A DNA stretch of 64,000 nucleotides from Vibrio intestinalis (GTDB lineage Bacteria > Pseudomonadota > Gammaproteobacteria > Enterobacterales > Vibrionaceae). Position 1 is the first letter of the stretch. Every line of letters starts with the position of its first letter. Below, one piece after another: positions 38,470-47,661 of this stretch. The notes beneath the pieces were generated by a model, which did not search any database, was not told the origin of the DNA, and worked only from the letters and a program-made list of their open reading frames with translations. Made by a program: the position numbers and the translations under genes. The DNA is taken from assembly GCF_025195085.2 (NCBI RefSeq), contig NZ_JANAVY020000005.1:140400-204399 (forward strand), given 5' to 3'.

Positions 38470-41223
38470 TTACTCTGCTTTTGGTGACAGCGACACCTTA
38501 AATCGCTCTGCCTTATCGCCGAAGTAGAGTTCAGCTCGGGTGCGAACATCTTGCAAGCTGACGCTGGCCACGGTTCTATCGATATTCATTAGCGCATCGA
38601 CTCCGTAATCATGCACTAAGTATCGCGCGTAAAACCAAACACGATCTTTTGCATGGTCTTTCAGTGGATACAAATCAGTCGCCAACTGTTTACCCGTTGA
38701 AGCAACTTGCTCTTTGGTCACTGAAGACGCGAAGTTTCTCACGACTTTGTCTATCGCTTGTTCGATTTTCGCTGAATCGTCCGGCGCGACTTGCGCTTCA
38801 ATCACCCACTCAGAGCTATCGATGCCATCCGTGCTATTACAAATCGCTTCTGGCGCGTAATCTAGCCCCAAATCTTCACGTACATAGGCGGTCAGTTGCT
38901 GGTTCAACATGCGCTGAATGATGTCATCCATAAACACGGTTTTCGCGCCACGATGATCGACATGGCGGTTCACCGTTCTTAATTGATAGACAGTGCTTTT
39001 CTCATTGTGAATCGCCAAATCGATACGTGGTTTAAACTCCGACTTATATTTCACATCAGGAGAATGGCTTTCGACACCCTCTAGTGGAATTGACGCAATA
39101 TACTGACGTAACACGGTTGTTAGCTGCGCAGGCTGTAAATCACCGACAATCACTAGTTTTTGGTTCATCTGGGTTTGCATGATGGCTTTATGTGCCTGCT
39201 TGATTTGCGCTGCCGTAACTAAAGCGATGTCTGGATCTGATAACTCAGAAAACGCGCTATCACGCTGATACATGTTCTGATTCGTTGCTTTATTCAACCG
39301 CCCAAATGGAGAGTTGAAGTAGCGCGCTCGGTCTTGATGTATTTCTTGTTTGGTCATCTCAACATGACGCTCATCGACATTGATCGACTCACTCACGCTG
39401 TACAAGAATTTAAGCGACTCAGCGACCGACTCTTTTGAGGTCATGATTTCAAAACTCGTATCCGTTACGCCGATAAAGGGAGCAACACTAATCCCATTGC
39501 GACGCAAATGCATATCGAGCGCGGAACCATTGAGCTCACCTACACCACTTTTAAAAGCAACAGGTAGCAGCATTGAAGCAGCAGGAAGAAGTTCAGGATC
39601 CAACATCTCTTTGCCTGTTAAGCTGACATAAGCCATGAAGACTTGGTCACCTACTGTGGTGTCTCGCTCAAACCAAACCTCTACGCCATTCGACAATAGC
39701 CAAACTGACATACCAAACTTCTCTTGCTGAGAGATGATTGTACCTGGCTGAGAAGGCTCAGATAGACCAGAGTCACTTACCGTCAGTGCCAAAGGCTTTG
39801 CACCCTGCTGTTCAAAACGGTTTAACATTGGCGCTATCGACGCTGTAAGCTTAGCCTGCGACTCAGAAGGTGCTCGACCTATGATGGTGCTCATCTCATC
39901 GCTTAATATGTCTTCGATTTGTTGGTTGATTTGATCAACATCGATTTTTGCTAACAGCTTTTTCAAACTGGCGCGAATCTTTTCTCGGCTGCGCACTGGC
40001 TCATCACTGGTTAATGAGTTAGCCATATCACTCGCATGATCGACGGCGTCTCGTTTATTCCAGTTGGCATCCAGGTTGTCATAATTGTGCTGATAATCGA
40101 CCAATACTGAATCAAGCTCCCACTGGCTCACGCCGTGGTCACGCAAAGACGCTAGCGTATCAACTAATAACGCTTGTGCAGCTTCACGATCAGATTCAGC
40201 GAAAGATACCGTGAACAAGTTGTAGCGTCGCTGATGGATATAGTAAGGCGCGGCCGCAATTTCTTGCACTGGCTGAGCCGCATCATCAAAAGCGCTCATT
40301 AAGCGCAGCCCAATTAGCTGCAAAGCAATATCATCACGCCAAGTGTCAATGCGCTGCTCTTGATTGGTCACTAATGCACTGCGGCGATCACTGATTAAGC
40401 TGTAACTTGGGGAGTCCATCTCACCAATGGTGTCCACCCAATTATTCAGCGCAAGTTCATGGTGTAGCTTTTGCGGACGAGGTGCTCTTTGGGTTGGCTG
40501 CCAATCTCCAAATTTTTGCTCAACCAGCTTTTTCACTTCTGCTTCAGTGACATCACCCGCTACTACGATCTGCACATATTGGGGCTGATACCAAGTTTGA
40601 TAAAACTCGCGTAAACGCTCTGCAGTAATCGCTGCGACAGAGTCAGAGCTACCTAAAACGTCATGCTGTTCAAATGGCGTTTTACTGATCATTCTTAGGT
40701 ACACTTTATCCGCTAGGTTTTTATTTTCTGGACGTGAGCGACGAATCTCTCCCTGAACAACACCTTTTTCCTTCTCGACTTCGAAAGCATCAAGGTTTAG
40801 ACCATCACCAATATCACGCATCCAAACTAGAGCGTTGTTCAATTGCTTTTTATTTGGCAAATCTATCTGATAGACGGTTTCGTGGTAACTGGTGTAGGCG
40901 TTTAAATCAGCACCAAAAGATGCTCCGCTCTTTTCAAACATTTTAATCACATCATTAGAAGAAAAATGTTTACTGCCATTAAATGCCATGTGCTCTAAAA
41001 AGTGCGCATAGCCTTGTTGATTCGAGTTTTCTTGAAACGAGCCGACATGAAACACCATTCGTACCGACACTGACTCATCTTTCATAGGGTATACATGATA
41101 TTGCAGCCCATTTGTGAGTTTCCCTTCATACCAATCATGTTGCGGCTGACTAAATGCTGCACTGTCTGGATGGCTACAGCCAACCATAATCAACACCAAC
41201 AACAAGTACATGCGTCTTATCAT
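38470..41223 (-). CDS. M16-family zinc peptidase lipoprotein
   Basis: The 917-residue protein has a lipoprotein signal (LLLVLIMVGC) and the inverted zinc motif HFLEH (about residues 74-78) with the downstream Glu in EVEKEKGVVQGEI. Two M16 N-terminal and two M16 C-terminal modules follow, as in pitrilysin-size enzymes. It is probably anchored at the outer or inner membrane and degrades peptides in the envelope. It is divergent from arsR with about 185 bases between them. Confidence 0.88.
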   Translation of the reverse strand: MIRRMYLLLVLIMVGCSHPDSAAFSQPQHDWYEGKLTNGLQYHVYPMKDESVSVRMVFHVGSFQENSNQQGYAHFLEHMAFNGSKHFSSNDVIKMFEKSGASFGADLNAYTSYHETVYQIDLPNKKQLNNALVWMRDIGDGLNLDAFEVEKEKGVVQGEIRRSRPENKNLADKVYLRMISKTPFEQHDVLGSSDSVAAITAERLREFYQTWYQPQYVQIVVAGDVTEAEVKKLVEQKFGDWQPTQRAPRPQKLHHELALNNWVDTIGEMDSPSYSLISDRRSALVTNQEQRIDTWRDDIALQLIGLRLMSAFDDAAQPVQEIAAAPYYIHQRRYNLFTVSFAESDREAAQALLVDTLASLRDHGVSQWELDSVLVDYQHNYDNLDANWNKRDAVDHASDMANSLTSDEPVRSREKIRASLKKLLAKIDVDQINQQIEDILSDEMSTIIGRAPSESQAKLTASIAPMLNRFEQQGAKPLALTVSDSGLSEPSQPGTIISQQEKFGMSVWLLSNGVEVWFERDTTVGDQVFMAYVSLTGKEMLDPELLPAASMLLPVAFKSGVGELNGSALDMHLRRNGISVAPFIGVTDTSFEIMTSKESVAESLKFLYSVSESINVDERHVEMTKQEIHQDRARYFNSPFGRLNKATNQNMYQRDSAFSELSDPDIALVTAAQIKQAHKAIMQTQMNQKLVIVGDLQPAQLTTVLRQYIASIPLEGVESHSPDVKYKSEFKPRIDLAIHNEKSTVYQLRTVNRHVDHRGAKTVFMDDIIQRMLNQQLTAYVREDLGLDYAPEAICNSTDGIDSSEWVIEAQVAPDDSAKIEQAIDKVVRNFASSVTKEQVASTGKQLATDLYPLKDHAKDRVWFYARYLVHDYGVDALMNIDRTVASVSLQDVRTRAELYFGDKAERFKVSLSPKAE

Positions 41224-41383
41224 ATTGAACGCCCTATATAATTAATAATATTAATAACTTAAAGTAATGATTCATTTTATAAAGTAATGATTTGTTTGTC
41301 TAAAATAAACCGAGACTTAGTTTTTTCATTGCCTTTTCAATTTATATTTGACGCTTATCTTAGATGGGCATACACTAATCGCC

Positions 41384-41397
41384 ATTCGACGATTAAC
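41384..41397. promoter_or_regulatory. Likely ArsR operator, site 1
   Basis: ATTCGACGATTAAC lies 11 bases before arsR. A near copy, TTTCGACGATAAACGA, lies before acr3. Shared TTCGACGAT plus AT-rich flanks suggests ArsR binds both. Confidence 0.6.
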
Positions 41398-41408
41398 TAT
41401 CATTCATT

Positions 41409-41747
41409 ATGAATCAATGTGAATTAGCTAACCAATCTGCACTTGAGGCAAGTGAACAAGCCTTAGCCGATGAAAAGTCCTTTGCGTTACAAGCAAAAGC
41501 ACTATCGCACCCAGCTCGTGTAAGGATTTTGAAAATCCTCCATACACTGGATGAGCTCGGAGGTTGCCTGAACAATGATTTAGTTAGCCAACTAGGCCTT
41601 GCACAATCTACTGTCTCTGAGCATTTGCGTATTCTAAAACAAGCGGGCTTCATTACCGCCGAAGCGCAGCCGCCAAAGATGTGTTATCAGCTTAATCGCG
41701 ACCAAACTGAACAGTTCCGCCAATTGTTCAATGCTTTATTCAAGTAA
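41409..41747 (+). CDS. arsR: ArsR-family metalloregulator
   Basis: The 112-residue winged-helix protein has KALSHPARVRILKIL and LGLAQSTVSEHLRILKQAGF, typical of ArsR/SmtB repressors. The usual ELCVCDL metal site is replaced by GGCLNNDL with one Cys; other Cys are at residue 4 and in KMCYQL, so arsenite may be sensed through a different Cys set. It is followed after 77 bases by an Acr3 arsenite pump, which fixes its likely role. Confidence 0.85.
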   Translation: MNQCELANQSALEASEQALADEKSFALQAKALSHPARVRILKILHTLDELGGCLNNDLVSQLGLAQSTVSEHLRILKQAGFITAEAQPPKMCYQLNRDQTEQFRQLFNALFK

Positions 41748-41794
41748 TATAACTAGGCTTAACCGTTAGGTTTAGACTACACTTTTAAATCGTC

Positions 41795-41810
41795 TTTCGA
41801 CGATAAACGA
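41795..41810. promoter_or_regulatory. Likely ArsR operator, site 2
   Basis: TTTCGACGATAAACGA lies about 15 bases before acr3 and repeats the element upstream of arsR, so the pump gene may have its own repressed promoter. Confidence 0.55.
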
Positions 41811-41824
41811 ATGAGATACTATCA

Positions 41825-42892
41825 ATGAGTAATTCAGCAAATGCGACACTGACTGCTCCTAAAATGAGCTTTTTAGATCGTTACTTAACCGTCTGGATCT
41901 TCGCTGCTATGGCGATTGGTGTGGCGATTGGCGCACTTTTCCCTCAAGTAGCTGAGTGGAACGAATCCATGAGTGTGGGCAGCACTAATATTCCATTAGC
42001 GATTGGCCTTATTTTGATGATGTACCCGCCACTGGCAAAAGTTGACTACAGCTTGCTAGGAAAAGTACGTAAAGACAAAAAAGCGATTAAACTTTCACTG
42101 TTTATGAACTGGATTGTTGGCCCTATCCTTATGTTTGTTCTTGCGCTGACCTTCCTTGCCGATAAGCCAGGTTATATGGTGGGTATCATCCTAATTGGCC
42201 TCGCACGTTGTATTGCTATGGTTTTAGTGTGGAATGACATCGGCGGCGGCAACAAAGAGTACGGCGCGGCATTGGTCGCTATTAATAGCGCATTCCAAAT
42301 TGTGACATACAGCTTTATGGCATGGCTATTTATCACGGTTCTACCGCCAATGTTTGGTTACCAAGGCTTTGCCGTAGACATCTCTATGCTAGATATTGCT
42401 GAAAGTGTGCTGATTTACCTAGGTATCCCATTCTTAGCCGGTTTCCTAAGCCGTAAATGGCTTGTGGCAGCAAAAGGTGAGCAGTGGTACAACGAGGTGT
42501 TTATTCCTAAGATTTCACCCATTACCCTGATTGCTTTGCTAGGCACCATCGTACTGATGTTTAGCCTAAAGGGAGAGATGATTCTTCAGCTACCTATGGA
42601 TGTTGTGCGCGTTGCTATTCCGCTGGTGATTTACTTTGTATTGATGTTCTTTATCAGTTTCTTCGTTGGTAAGAAAATGGGCATCGAATACAATAAGAAC
42701 GCATCAATCGCCTTCACTGCGACGGGTAATAACTTTGAGCTAGCAATTGCAGTTTCTATCGCAGTATTTGGCCTTAACTCGGATCAAGCCTTTGCCGGCG
42801 TAATTGGCCCACTGATCGAAGTGCCAGTGCTCATTGCATTAGTCAACGTTGCTCTGCGAATGAAGCAAAAATACAAGCTTGCACGAGCATAG
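41825..42892 (+). CDS. acr3: Acr3-type arsenite efflux permease
   Basis: The 355-residue protein has ten predicted membrane spans and Acr3 family features: [15 protein letters not shown] with the conserved Cys, [19 protein letters not shown] and [16 protein letters not shown]. It exports arsenite across the inner membrane. It lies downstream of arsR with its own operator-like site and ends with a terminator. No arsenate reductase gene is adjacent. Confidence 0.92.
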   Translation: MSNSANATLTAPKMSFLDRYLTVWIFAAMAIGVAIGALFPQVAEWNESMSVGSTNIPLAIGLILMMYPPLAKVDYSLLGKVRKDKKAIKLSLFMNWIVGPILMFVLALTFLADKPGYMVGIILIGLARCIAMVLVWNDIGGGNKEYGAALVAINSAFQIVTYSFMAWLFITVLPPMFGYQGFAVDISMLDIAESVLIYLGIPFLAGFLSRKWLVAAKGEQWYNEVFIPKISPITLIALLGTIVLMFSLKGEMILQLPMDVVRVAIPLVIYFVLMFFISFFVGKKMGIEYNKNASIAFTATGNNFELAIAVSIAVFGLNSDQAFAGVIGPLIEVPVLIALVNVALRMKQKYKLARA

Positions 42893-42909
42893 TGCTAAAC
42901 AAACTGAAA

Positions 42910-42938
42910 CGACAAAGGCAACTCATTGAGTTGCCTTT
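42910..42938 (+). terminator. Intrinsic terminator of the ars unit
   Basis: AAAGGCAACTCA and TGAGTTGCCTTTTTG form a stem with a T-run, 18 bases after acr3. Confidence 0.88.
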
Positions 42939-43013
42939 TTGCCATTAAATCTGCTCTATGCCAACTAGAAAAGACCCATTGTCATATGTCTAGTTTTAGA
43001 CCGAGTATGTAGA

Positions 43014-43403
43014 TTATACAGTTAACTCTAAACGGTTACCGTCTGGGTCGAGAATACAACTTTCGTAATAGCCATCGCCTGTATATCTTGGGCCATCCAG
43101 TTTTTCAAAGTCATCTTCAACCAAACGCTTGGTGAACTCATCGACTGCACTCTCCGATCCCAAAGAAAATGCAATATGAATAATCCCTGTAAATTGGTCA
43201 TATCGATCATCTTTTGACTCAGGAACACCCTCCATCTCCATCAGCTCTAATCGTGCACCACTGTCAAATGACAAAAAATACGATGAAAATCCTTTATTGG
43301 GATTGTGATACTTCTCGCTTGGTTTCGCATCAAAATACTTAATATAGAATTCTTTCAAAAGTTCTAAACGCTTTGTCCAGATTGCTACATGTTCAATTTT
43401 CAT
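43014..43403 (-). CDS. VOC-family (glyoxalase/bleomycin-resistance fold) protein
   Basis: The 129-residue protein starts MKIEHVAIWTKRLELLKEFY, the first beta-alpha-beta unit with metal ligand His5. Glu in ARLELMEM, His in IIHIAFSL and Glu in GNRLELTV complete the lactoylglutathione-lyase-like metal site. Substrate is unknown; glyoxalase I, fosfomycin or bleomycin resistance are family possibilities. It borders the integron and, like cassette genes, is on the minus strand, so it may be an old cassette whose attC has decayed. Confidence 0.82.
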   Translation of the reverse strand: MKIEHVAIWTKRLELLKEFYIKYFDAKPSEKYHNPNKGFSSYFLSFDSGARLELMEMEGVPESKDDRYDQFTGIIHIAFSLGSESAVDEFTKRLVEDDFEKLDGPRYTGDGYYESCILDPDGNRLELTV

Positions 43404-43709
43404 TGTGTTTACTCTTTTAGCTCCAGTAAGCCTAAAACTACAGCGAAAAGCGGCAGCTAAAAAGAGAACAATGCAGCTAGGATCTGTTCCTAATTTTGCT
43501 CATTTCAACAGAAATAAGTTTATAGGACTTGTAATGAGTAAGCCATTGCATTCGCAAGTTGTTGAAAAAAGGCGAAGAAAAATCTAGCGGCAGCATAAGG
43601 CACCGTTGCACCTAGCAACCCACCATTAGGTTGATGGTGAAAAGTCAGCACTTATACGATCATCCATTCTTCGCTAACCTTCGCGGCTTTGCCTGCTCAT
43701 AGCTTTATG
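43404..43709. other. Gene-free stretch with possible decayed attC
   Basis: No gene was found. The right end, GCTTTATGTTACGC at 43702-43715, resembles the attC end GCTTTGTTATGC, and GCATAAGGCACC near 43595 could be the other side, but the stem is poor. It may be a decayed attC at the edge of the array. Confidence 0.3.
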
Positions 43710-44183
43710 TTACGCATTTTTACTATGTGAAAAGCACTGCCTTGTGACCGTGCCCCACTTATAGTCTTCATACACGTCTTCAACATAGTCGCCTGAGGTA
43801 TAGTCGCGTACCACTTCTCGCCAAAATTTGATGGCATGATCTGCGCCTGCAACTTGTTTTATTTCCCAAGAACCACCAAGCAGTTCAAACAAGCTGGATA
43901 TAAATCGCTTACCTACTTTGTTTTTGCGAAAACAAGGTAATACATAAAAATCACAAATCTCATAAGCTTTCGCAGACTTCTCATCTATCGCGGTTAAAGC
44001 AGCGGGTTTACCGTCTATGTATAGTAGGTAACCAGTAACACTACCTTTCAACTGAGGATAGATCTCAAACAAACCACTCTCATCTAGTTTATCATCAATT
44101 ATTCTCGAAAATTCAGCCGCATAACCTTGATAAAGATTAGCGTAAACGTGGGTATTGCTGTCGTCTACTTTCACTATATTCAT
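43710..44183 (-). CDS. GNAT-family acetyltransferase, likely old cassette
   Basis: The 157-residue product (MNIVKVDDSNTHVY; an ATG three bases earlier also exists) has a GNAT core: ICDFYVLPCFRKNKVGKRFISSLF is beta-4 and the acetyl-CoA loop, and AIKFWREVVRDYT the C-terminal part. Its TAA stop lies inside an attC-like end, as in true cassettes, and a degraded attC lies 100 bases upstream at 44283-44408. The acceptor is unknown. Confidence 0.78.
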   Translation of the reverse strand: MNIVKVDDSNTHVYANLYQGYAAEFSRIIDDKLDESGLFEIYPQLKGSVTGYLLYIDGKPAALTAIDEKSAKAYEICDFYVLPCFRKNKVGKRFISSLFELLGGSWEIKQVAGADHAIKFWREVVRDYTSGDYVEDVYEDYKWGTVTRQCFSHSKNA

Positions 44184-44282
44184 CATAAATTCTCTATGAT
44201 AATTGAGCCCTGAACCTAATATTATCGCTTCTTTGATTTATAGAGAATAGTAGATTAATAGAGTAATTTAACTGTTGATGGA

Positions 44283-44408
44283 TAACATCGTGTTAAGGTA
44301 CTGGATAGCGCTAACTATGGCACGTCAGAAAATCACCCCAAAAAAACAATTTTGACTTTACTAGCAAAATTAGGGCGCGTCGCGAATCCGACTTAAACGC
44401 TTTATTAT
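44283..44408 (-). repeat. Degenerate attC site
   Basis: Begins TAACATCGTGTTAAGG and ends CGAATCCGACTTAAACGC then TTTATTATA. Outer arms GTGTTAAG and CTTAAACGC pair only imperfectly and the end core is mutated (ATTATA for GTTA), so it is probably poorly active. Confidence 0.65.
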
Positions 44409-44461
44409 ATGAATTATCAGATGGCTGTATAATTAATATCTAGCGCAACTGTCTGATGTAA

Positions 44462-44656
44462 CTAAGGTGGGCAACTACCACCGCGTTGCTTTCTGGTATG
44501 ACAATGATACTCCCCTGTTTTCTTGTTGTAATGACACCCACATTTGTCAGTACCACCACTATGAGATACTTCTAATTCGCCAAAATACTGAACAGGATCT
44601 GCGTTAGTACTTTGTGCTATAAACACGAGTAACATTGCGATAAAAACATATTTCAT
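44462..44656 (-). CDS. Small secreted YHCH-motif protein
   Basis: ATG 44656 (AAGG upstream) gives 64 residues with a signal peptide (YVFIAMLLVFIAQSTNA) and a mature domain containing HSGGTDKCGCHYNKKTGEYH then CH. The cysteine/histidine-rich CHYNKKTGEYHCH motif is of the YHYH type seen in small exported proteins that may bind metal. It sits between two decayed attC sites, so it is probably a former cassette. The function is unknown. Confidence 0.65.
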   Translation of the reverse strand: MKYVFIAMLLVFIAQSTNADPVQYFGELEVSHSGGTDKCGCHYNKKTGEYHCHTRKQRGGSCPP

Positions 44657-44794
44657 GAGGGACCTTAGTGTTACTGAATAAGGTAGCAATTGTAGTAAAA
44701 AACCACACTATTTAAGTGACACGCATCGTATCAAATATGCAACAACAATAGTATTGAGTATTAGGTTTAGCAGTCTCGCCAAGACTCATTCATA

Positions 44795-44825
44795 TAACGC
44801 CTTATTACCTGTTAAGCAACTTGGA
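44795..44825 (-). repeat. attC fragment cut by an IS30-type element
   Basis: TAACGCCTTATTACC followed by TGTTAAGCAAC resembles the outer part of an attC. It ends exactly at the IS30 inverted repeat, and no partner half is found beyond the element. Confidence 0.5.
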
Positions 44826-45850
44826 TTCAAGTACGAAGTGCGACACCTATAAACATAAAAACACCAAGATACGATAATAGAAGTAAAAAACATGAAATAC
44901 ACGCACCACACTGAGAACGAAAGATATATGATTTCTGCGCTCAGAAAGCAAGGGATTGGTACCGATAAAATCGCTAAATAACTGGCGCGTCACAAAGCCA
45001 CTATCTATCGAGAAATTGAACGCAATTCTCGATACAATAGGCACTTTAAAAGCTACTCGTATCAAGATTGGAGGGCTCAGCAAATGGCTACGTTCATGTA
45101 GAAATAAACGCTATGATGAGCTCGAATTCAAGCTCTATGAAGCCTTACTGAGACTGGACTGGAGCCCTGACCAAATTGTCGATTACCTAAAAGTAAGAGG
45201 CTATCCTACCATGAGCCACGAGCTCATTTATCAGCACGTTTGGAACGACAAAATTCTCGGTGGAACACTATGGAAACACCTGCGCTAATCCACCAAGAAA
45301 AGGCGCAAAAGGTACAACTCAAAAGATAGCTGAGGTCGACTGGCAGAAAAGCGTCATATTACCGAAAGATCTGCAAAAGCCGAGCACCGAAAAGAGCCTG
45401 ATCACTGGGAAATTGACACCGTCGTTGGCCACGGAACCAAGCACTGCATCGTGACTTTAGTCGACAGAATGACTGGCTACACTTTTATTGGGCAAATGGA
45501 CGATAGAACAAGTAAGTCGCTCAACATAAGAATGAGCAAAATAATGACCCGCTCAGACTTACCCTTTAAGACGATAACCGCACTGAACTTCATGGCTACG
45601 CACAACTCGAAAAACATCATAACTGTTTGTTTTACGTTGCAAATCCATATCATTCATGGGAGCGATGCTCCAATGAAAATACTAATAGGTTGATAAGACA
45701 GTATTTGCCAAAGCGAACTTCCATGTCACACGTGACACTGAAGTTATGCAATCAAATTGCCGACAAATTAAATAAACGCCCACGCAAAAGACTTGGGTAT
45801 CGAACACCACAGGAGTATATTCATACGCATGTCGCACTTCAAACTTGATA
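44826..45850. mobile_element. IS30-family insertion sequence relic
   Basis: Ends form imperfect inverted repeats: 44826-44845 reads TTCAAGTACGAAGTGCGACA and the reverse complement of 45830-45850 reads TATCAAGTTTGAAGTGCGACA. The transposase inside is broken in several frames. It replaced most of one attC site. Confidence 0.8.
44891..45848 (+). pseudogene. IS30-family transposase, frameshifted
   Basis: ATG 44891 gives MKYTHHTENERYMISALRKQ, the IS30 helix-turn-helix start, but an in-frame TAA follows within 30 codons (IAK stop LARHKATIYREIERN). Later fragments in other frames are recognisable: LDWSPDQIVDYLKVRGYPTM, DHWEIDTVVGHGTKH (first Asp of the DDE triad) and the C-terminal KLNKRPRKRLGYRTPQEY. 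At least three frame disruptions make it inactive. Confidence 0.85.
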
Positions 45851-45855
45851 CTAAG

Positions 45856-46280
45856 TGAACATTGCCCAATAGAACCAAGTTACCACGAAATCGCCCAAAT
45901 ATGAGGCCATGAGACTAACCAAAACTACAAAACCATTAGTAGTTCAAGAAATTACATTGTCATAAATGTTACAACCCCCGTCTCAACAAGTATTGAATGG
46001 TGACTTTCAGCAACAAGGGAAACTTTCGTGCATGGGAAACTCAACTTACTGGAAGCTCAGCAACTACGATGTAGCGATAAACTTGGCCTTGCCACACTTT
46101 AAGCCCACCGAAATTTCAACGAGCCTTCACGAAAGGCCATTGAGGTAACCCTTAAAAATTGGCATGTTTTACGGGTTGAAGGATTCAAGAATTTAAGCCG
46201 ACAAACTGGAATTACCGACAAAAAAACAGGTGGCCTAAGAAATAGAAAACAACGTGTTTAGATAATTTTTACGACTTCAT
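45856..46280. pseudogene. Cassette family X copy 1: decayed plus-strand gene
   Basis: This stretch is repeated at 58250-58679 and 59571-60001. On the plus strand it holds pieces of one protein: MRLTKTTKPLVVQEIT (stop), MLQPPSQQVLNGDFQQQGKL, LPHFKPTEISTSLHE, then, after a frameshift, KAIEVTLKNWHVLRVEGFKN. The same shift is in all three copies. Its attC was lost to the IS30 element on the left, and the IS3 element abuts its right end. The protein family is unrecognised. Confidence 0.6.
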
Positions 46281-46313
46281 TGGTGCACCCCACAAAAAGT
46301 AGACAGTACATAA

Positions 46314-47165
46314 CTACATACTTTCATACTCAACAGGGCTGACATGCCCCAACGCTGAGTGTCTTCTTTTTCGATTGTAAAATACCTCTATGTATTCAAA
46401 GATACCCATTCGGGCTTCTTCGATAGTTTTGTAGTCTTCTGCGTATATCAGTTCCACTTTCAGTCGACTGTAGAACGACTCCATCACCGCATTGTCCCAA
46501 CAGTTGCCCTGTCGGCTCATGCTCGGTACACCTCCATGCTTGCGCATGAAATCCTGATATTTATACGCTCTGTATTGTACACAACGGTCCGAATGGATAA
46601 TGACGCCCTTAGGCGGCTTACGTGACTCAAACGCCATTTTTAGCGCATTGGTGATGAGCTCGACCGTCATCGTTGTCCCTAGAGACCAACCTACGATACG
46701 CCTTGAATGCAAGTCCATCACTGTCGCCAAGAAGAGCCAACGGCTATTCACCCAGATATACGTAATGTCTGTAACCCACTTCTGATTTGGCGTCTGAGAC
46801 TCAAAGTCTCTACGCAGTAAATTGTCAGCAACATTCGTCATCGCAGCCACATCCTTGCTGTATTTAAACCCCTTACCATTACGTGCCCTGATACCTTTTT
46901 CTTTCATGATATCAGCCACATAATTCCCACAGCAGGCATTGCCTGCTTCGTTTAGCTCTTCGGCTATTCGCACTGAACCGTAACGTGCTCGATATTGGAC
47001 GTAGGTACACATAACGAGCTGTTCAAAGCGCTCTCTCCGCTTTGTCCGCTCACTCGGCGTATGACGGCACCACTTATAATAACCACCTCGACTCACTTCT
47101 AAGGTGCGACACATTAAACTAATAGAATACTCACCTACATAACTTTCAATGAACTCGTACTTCAC
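46314..47165 (-). CDS. IS3-family transposase OrfB (DDE integrase)
   Basis: The 283-residue product starts with GTG, overlapping the orfA stop by four bases. It contains the rve core: the first Asp in WVTDITYIW, the second in IHSDRCVQY and Glu in WDNAVMESFYSRLK. The usual HSDxGSQY block reads HSDRCVQY, so activity is uncertain. An A-AAA-AAG slippery heptamer at 47195-47201 within orfA can shift ribosomes into this frame to make the OrfAB transposase. Confidence 0.88.
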   Translation of the reverse strand: MKYEFIESYVGEYSISLMCRTLEVSRGGYYKWCRHTPSERTKRRERFEQLVMCTYVQYRARYGSVRIAEELNEAGNACCGNYVADIMKEKGIRARNGKGFKYSKDVAAMTNVADNLLRRDFESQTPNQKWVTDITYIWVNSRWLFLATVMDLHSRRIVGWSLGTTMTVELITNALKMAFESRKPPKGVIIHSDRCVQYRAYKYQDFMRKHGGVPSMSRQGNCWDNAVMESFYSRLKVELIYAEDYKTIEEARMGIFEYIEVFYNRKRRHSALGHVSPVEYESM

Positions 47166-47470
47166 TCTTGCTGCTTCGCGAAGTACGCCGAGACCTTTTT
47201 TAGAAATTCCATTTCATCTTTGAGTCGCTTGTTCTCGCGCCTAAGTGCTCGAAGCTCTTCGGACTCTTTCTTCGAGTAGTCGACACCGTCTAAGGTATTA
47301 AACTGTTTATCAGATAGACGTGTGAACTGGCGCTTCCAGTTCCGGATTTGCTGGGCACTGATGCCCAACTCCTTGGCAACGGAGACGGCTGTTCGGCCGG
47401 GAAGACTGGCCAGACGCACTGCTTCTTTACGGAACTCTTCGGTGTACGCTGGATTACGATGTTTAGCCAT
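47162..47470 (-). CDS. IS3-family transposase OrfA
   Basis: The 102-residue protein has a helix-turn-helix (YTEEFRKEAVRLA and VAKELGISAQQIRNWKRQF) and a C-terminal leucine-zipper-like helix (LRALRRENKRLKDEMEFLKK). It binds IS ends and is fused to OrfB by programmed minus-one frameshifting at A-AAA-AAG, followed by the palindrome CTTCGCGAAG, which may act as stimulator. Confidence 0.88.
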   Translation of the reverse strand: MAKHRNPAYTEEFRKEAVRLASLPGRTAVSVAKELGISAQQIRNWKRQFTRLSDKQFNTLDGVDYSKKESEELRALRRENKRLKDEMEFLKKVSAYFAKQQE

Positions 47471-47541
47471 AGATCACCTCTCAATTAGACCCTAGATCTA
47501 ACTTAATAAAGTGTCTACTAAACGTGCGGGACTCTGAAACC

Positions 47542-47661
47542 TAACGTCCAGTTAAGGGGTGAACAACGCAATACCGAAGCCGCTACATACCGCCTTAAAC
47601 ACTAAAAACAATGCATAGTAAAAATGCCGCGCGTTGTGAATCCCTCATGAACTGTTTGTTA
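47542..47661 (-). repeat. attC site 1
   Basis: Starts TAACGTCCAGTTAAGG, ends GAATCCCTCATGAACTG then TTTGTTA. Arms CAGTTAAG and CATGAACTG covary with each other. The stop codon of the next gene lies in the terminal TTA. Confidence 0.88.

Larger units (their letters stand above)
46281..47535. mobile_element. IS3-family insertion sequence
   Basis: Two overlapping ORFs (orfA, orfB) on the minus strand lie between ends that share AGTAGACA: CCCACAAAAAGTAGACA at about 46289-46305 and, reverse-complemented, CCCGCACGTTTAGTAGACA at about 47511-47530. Exact boundaries are approximate and no target duplication is clear. It separates a family X cassette from the first well-preserved attC. Confidence 0.82.

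Noticed and set aside
46359..46785. Plus-strand ORFs inside the IS3 orfB
   Set aside because: Antisense shadows of a conserved transposase.
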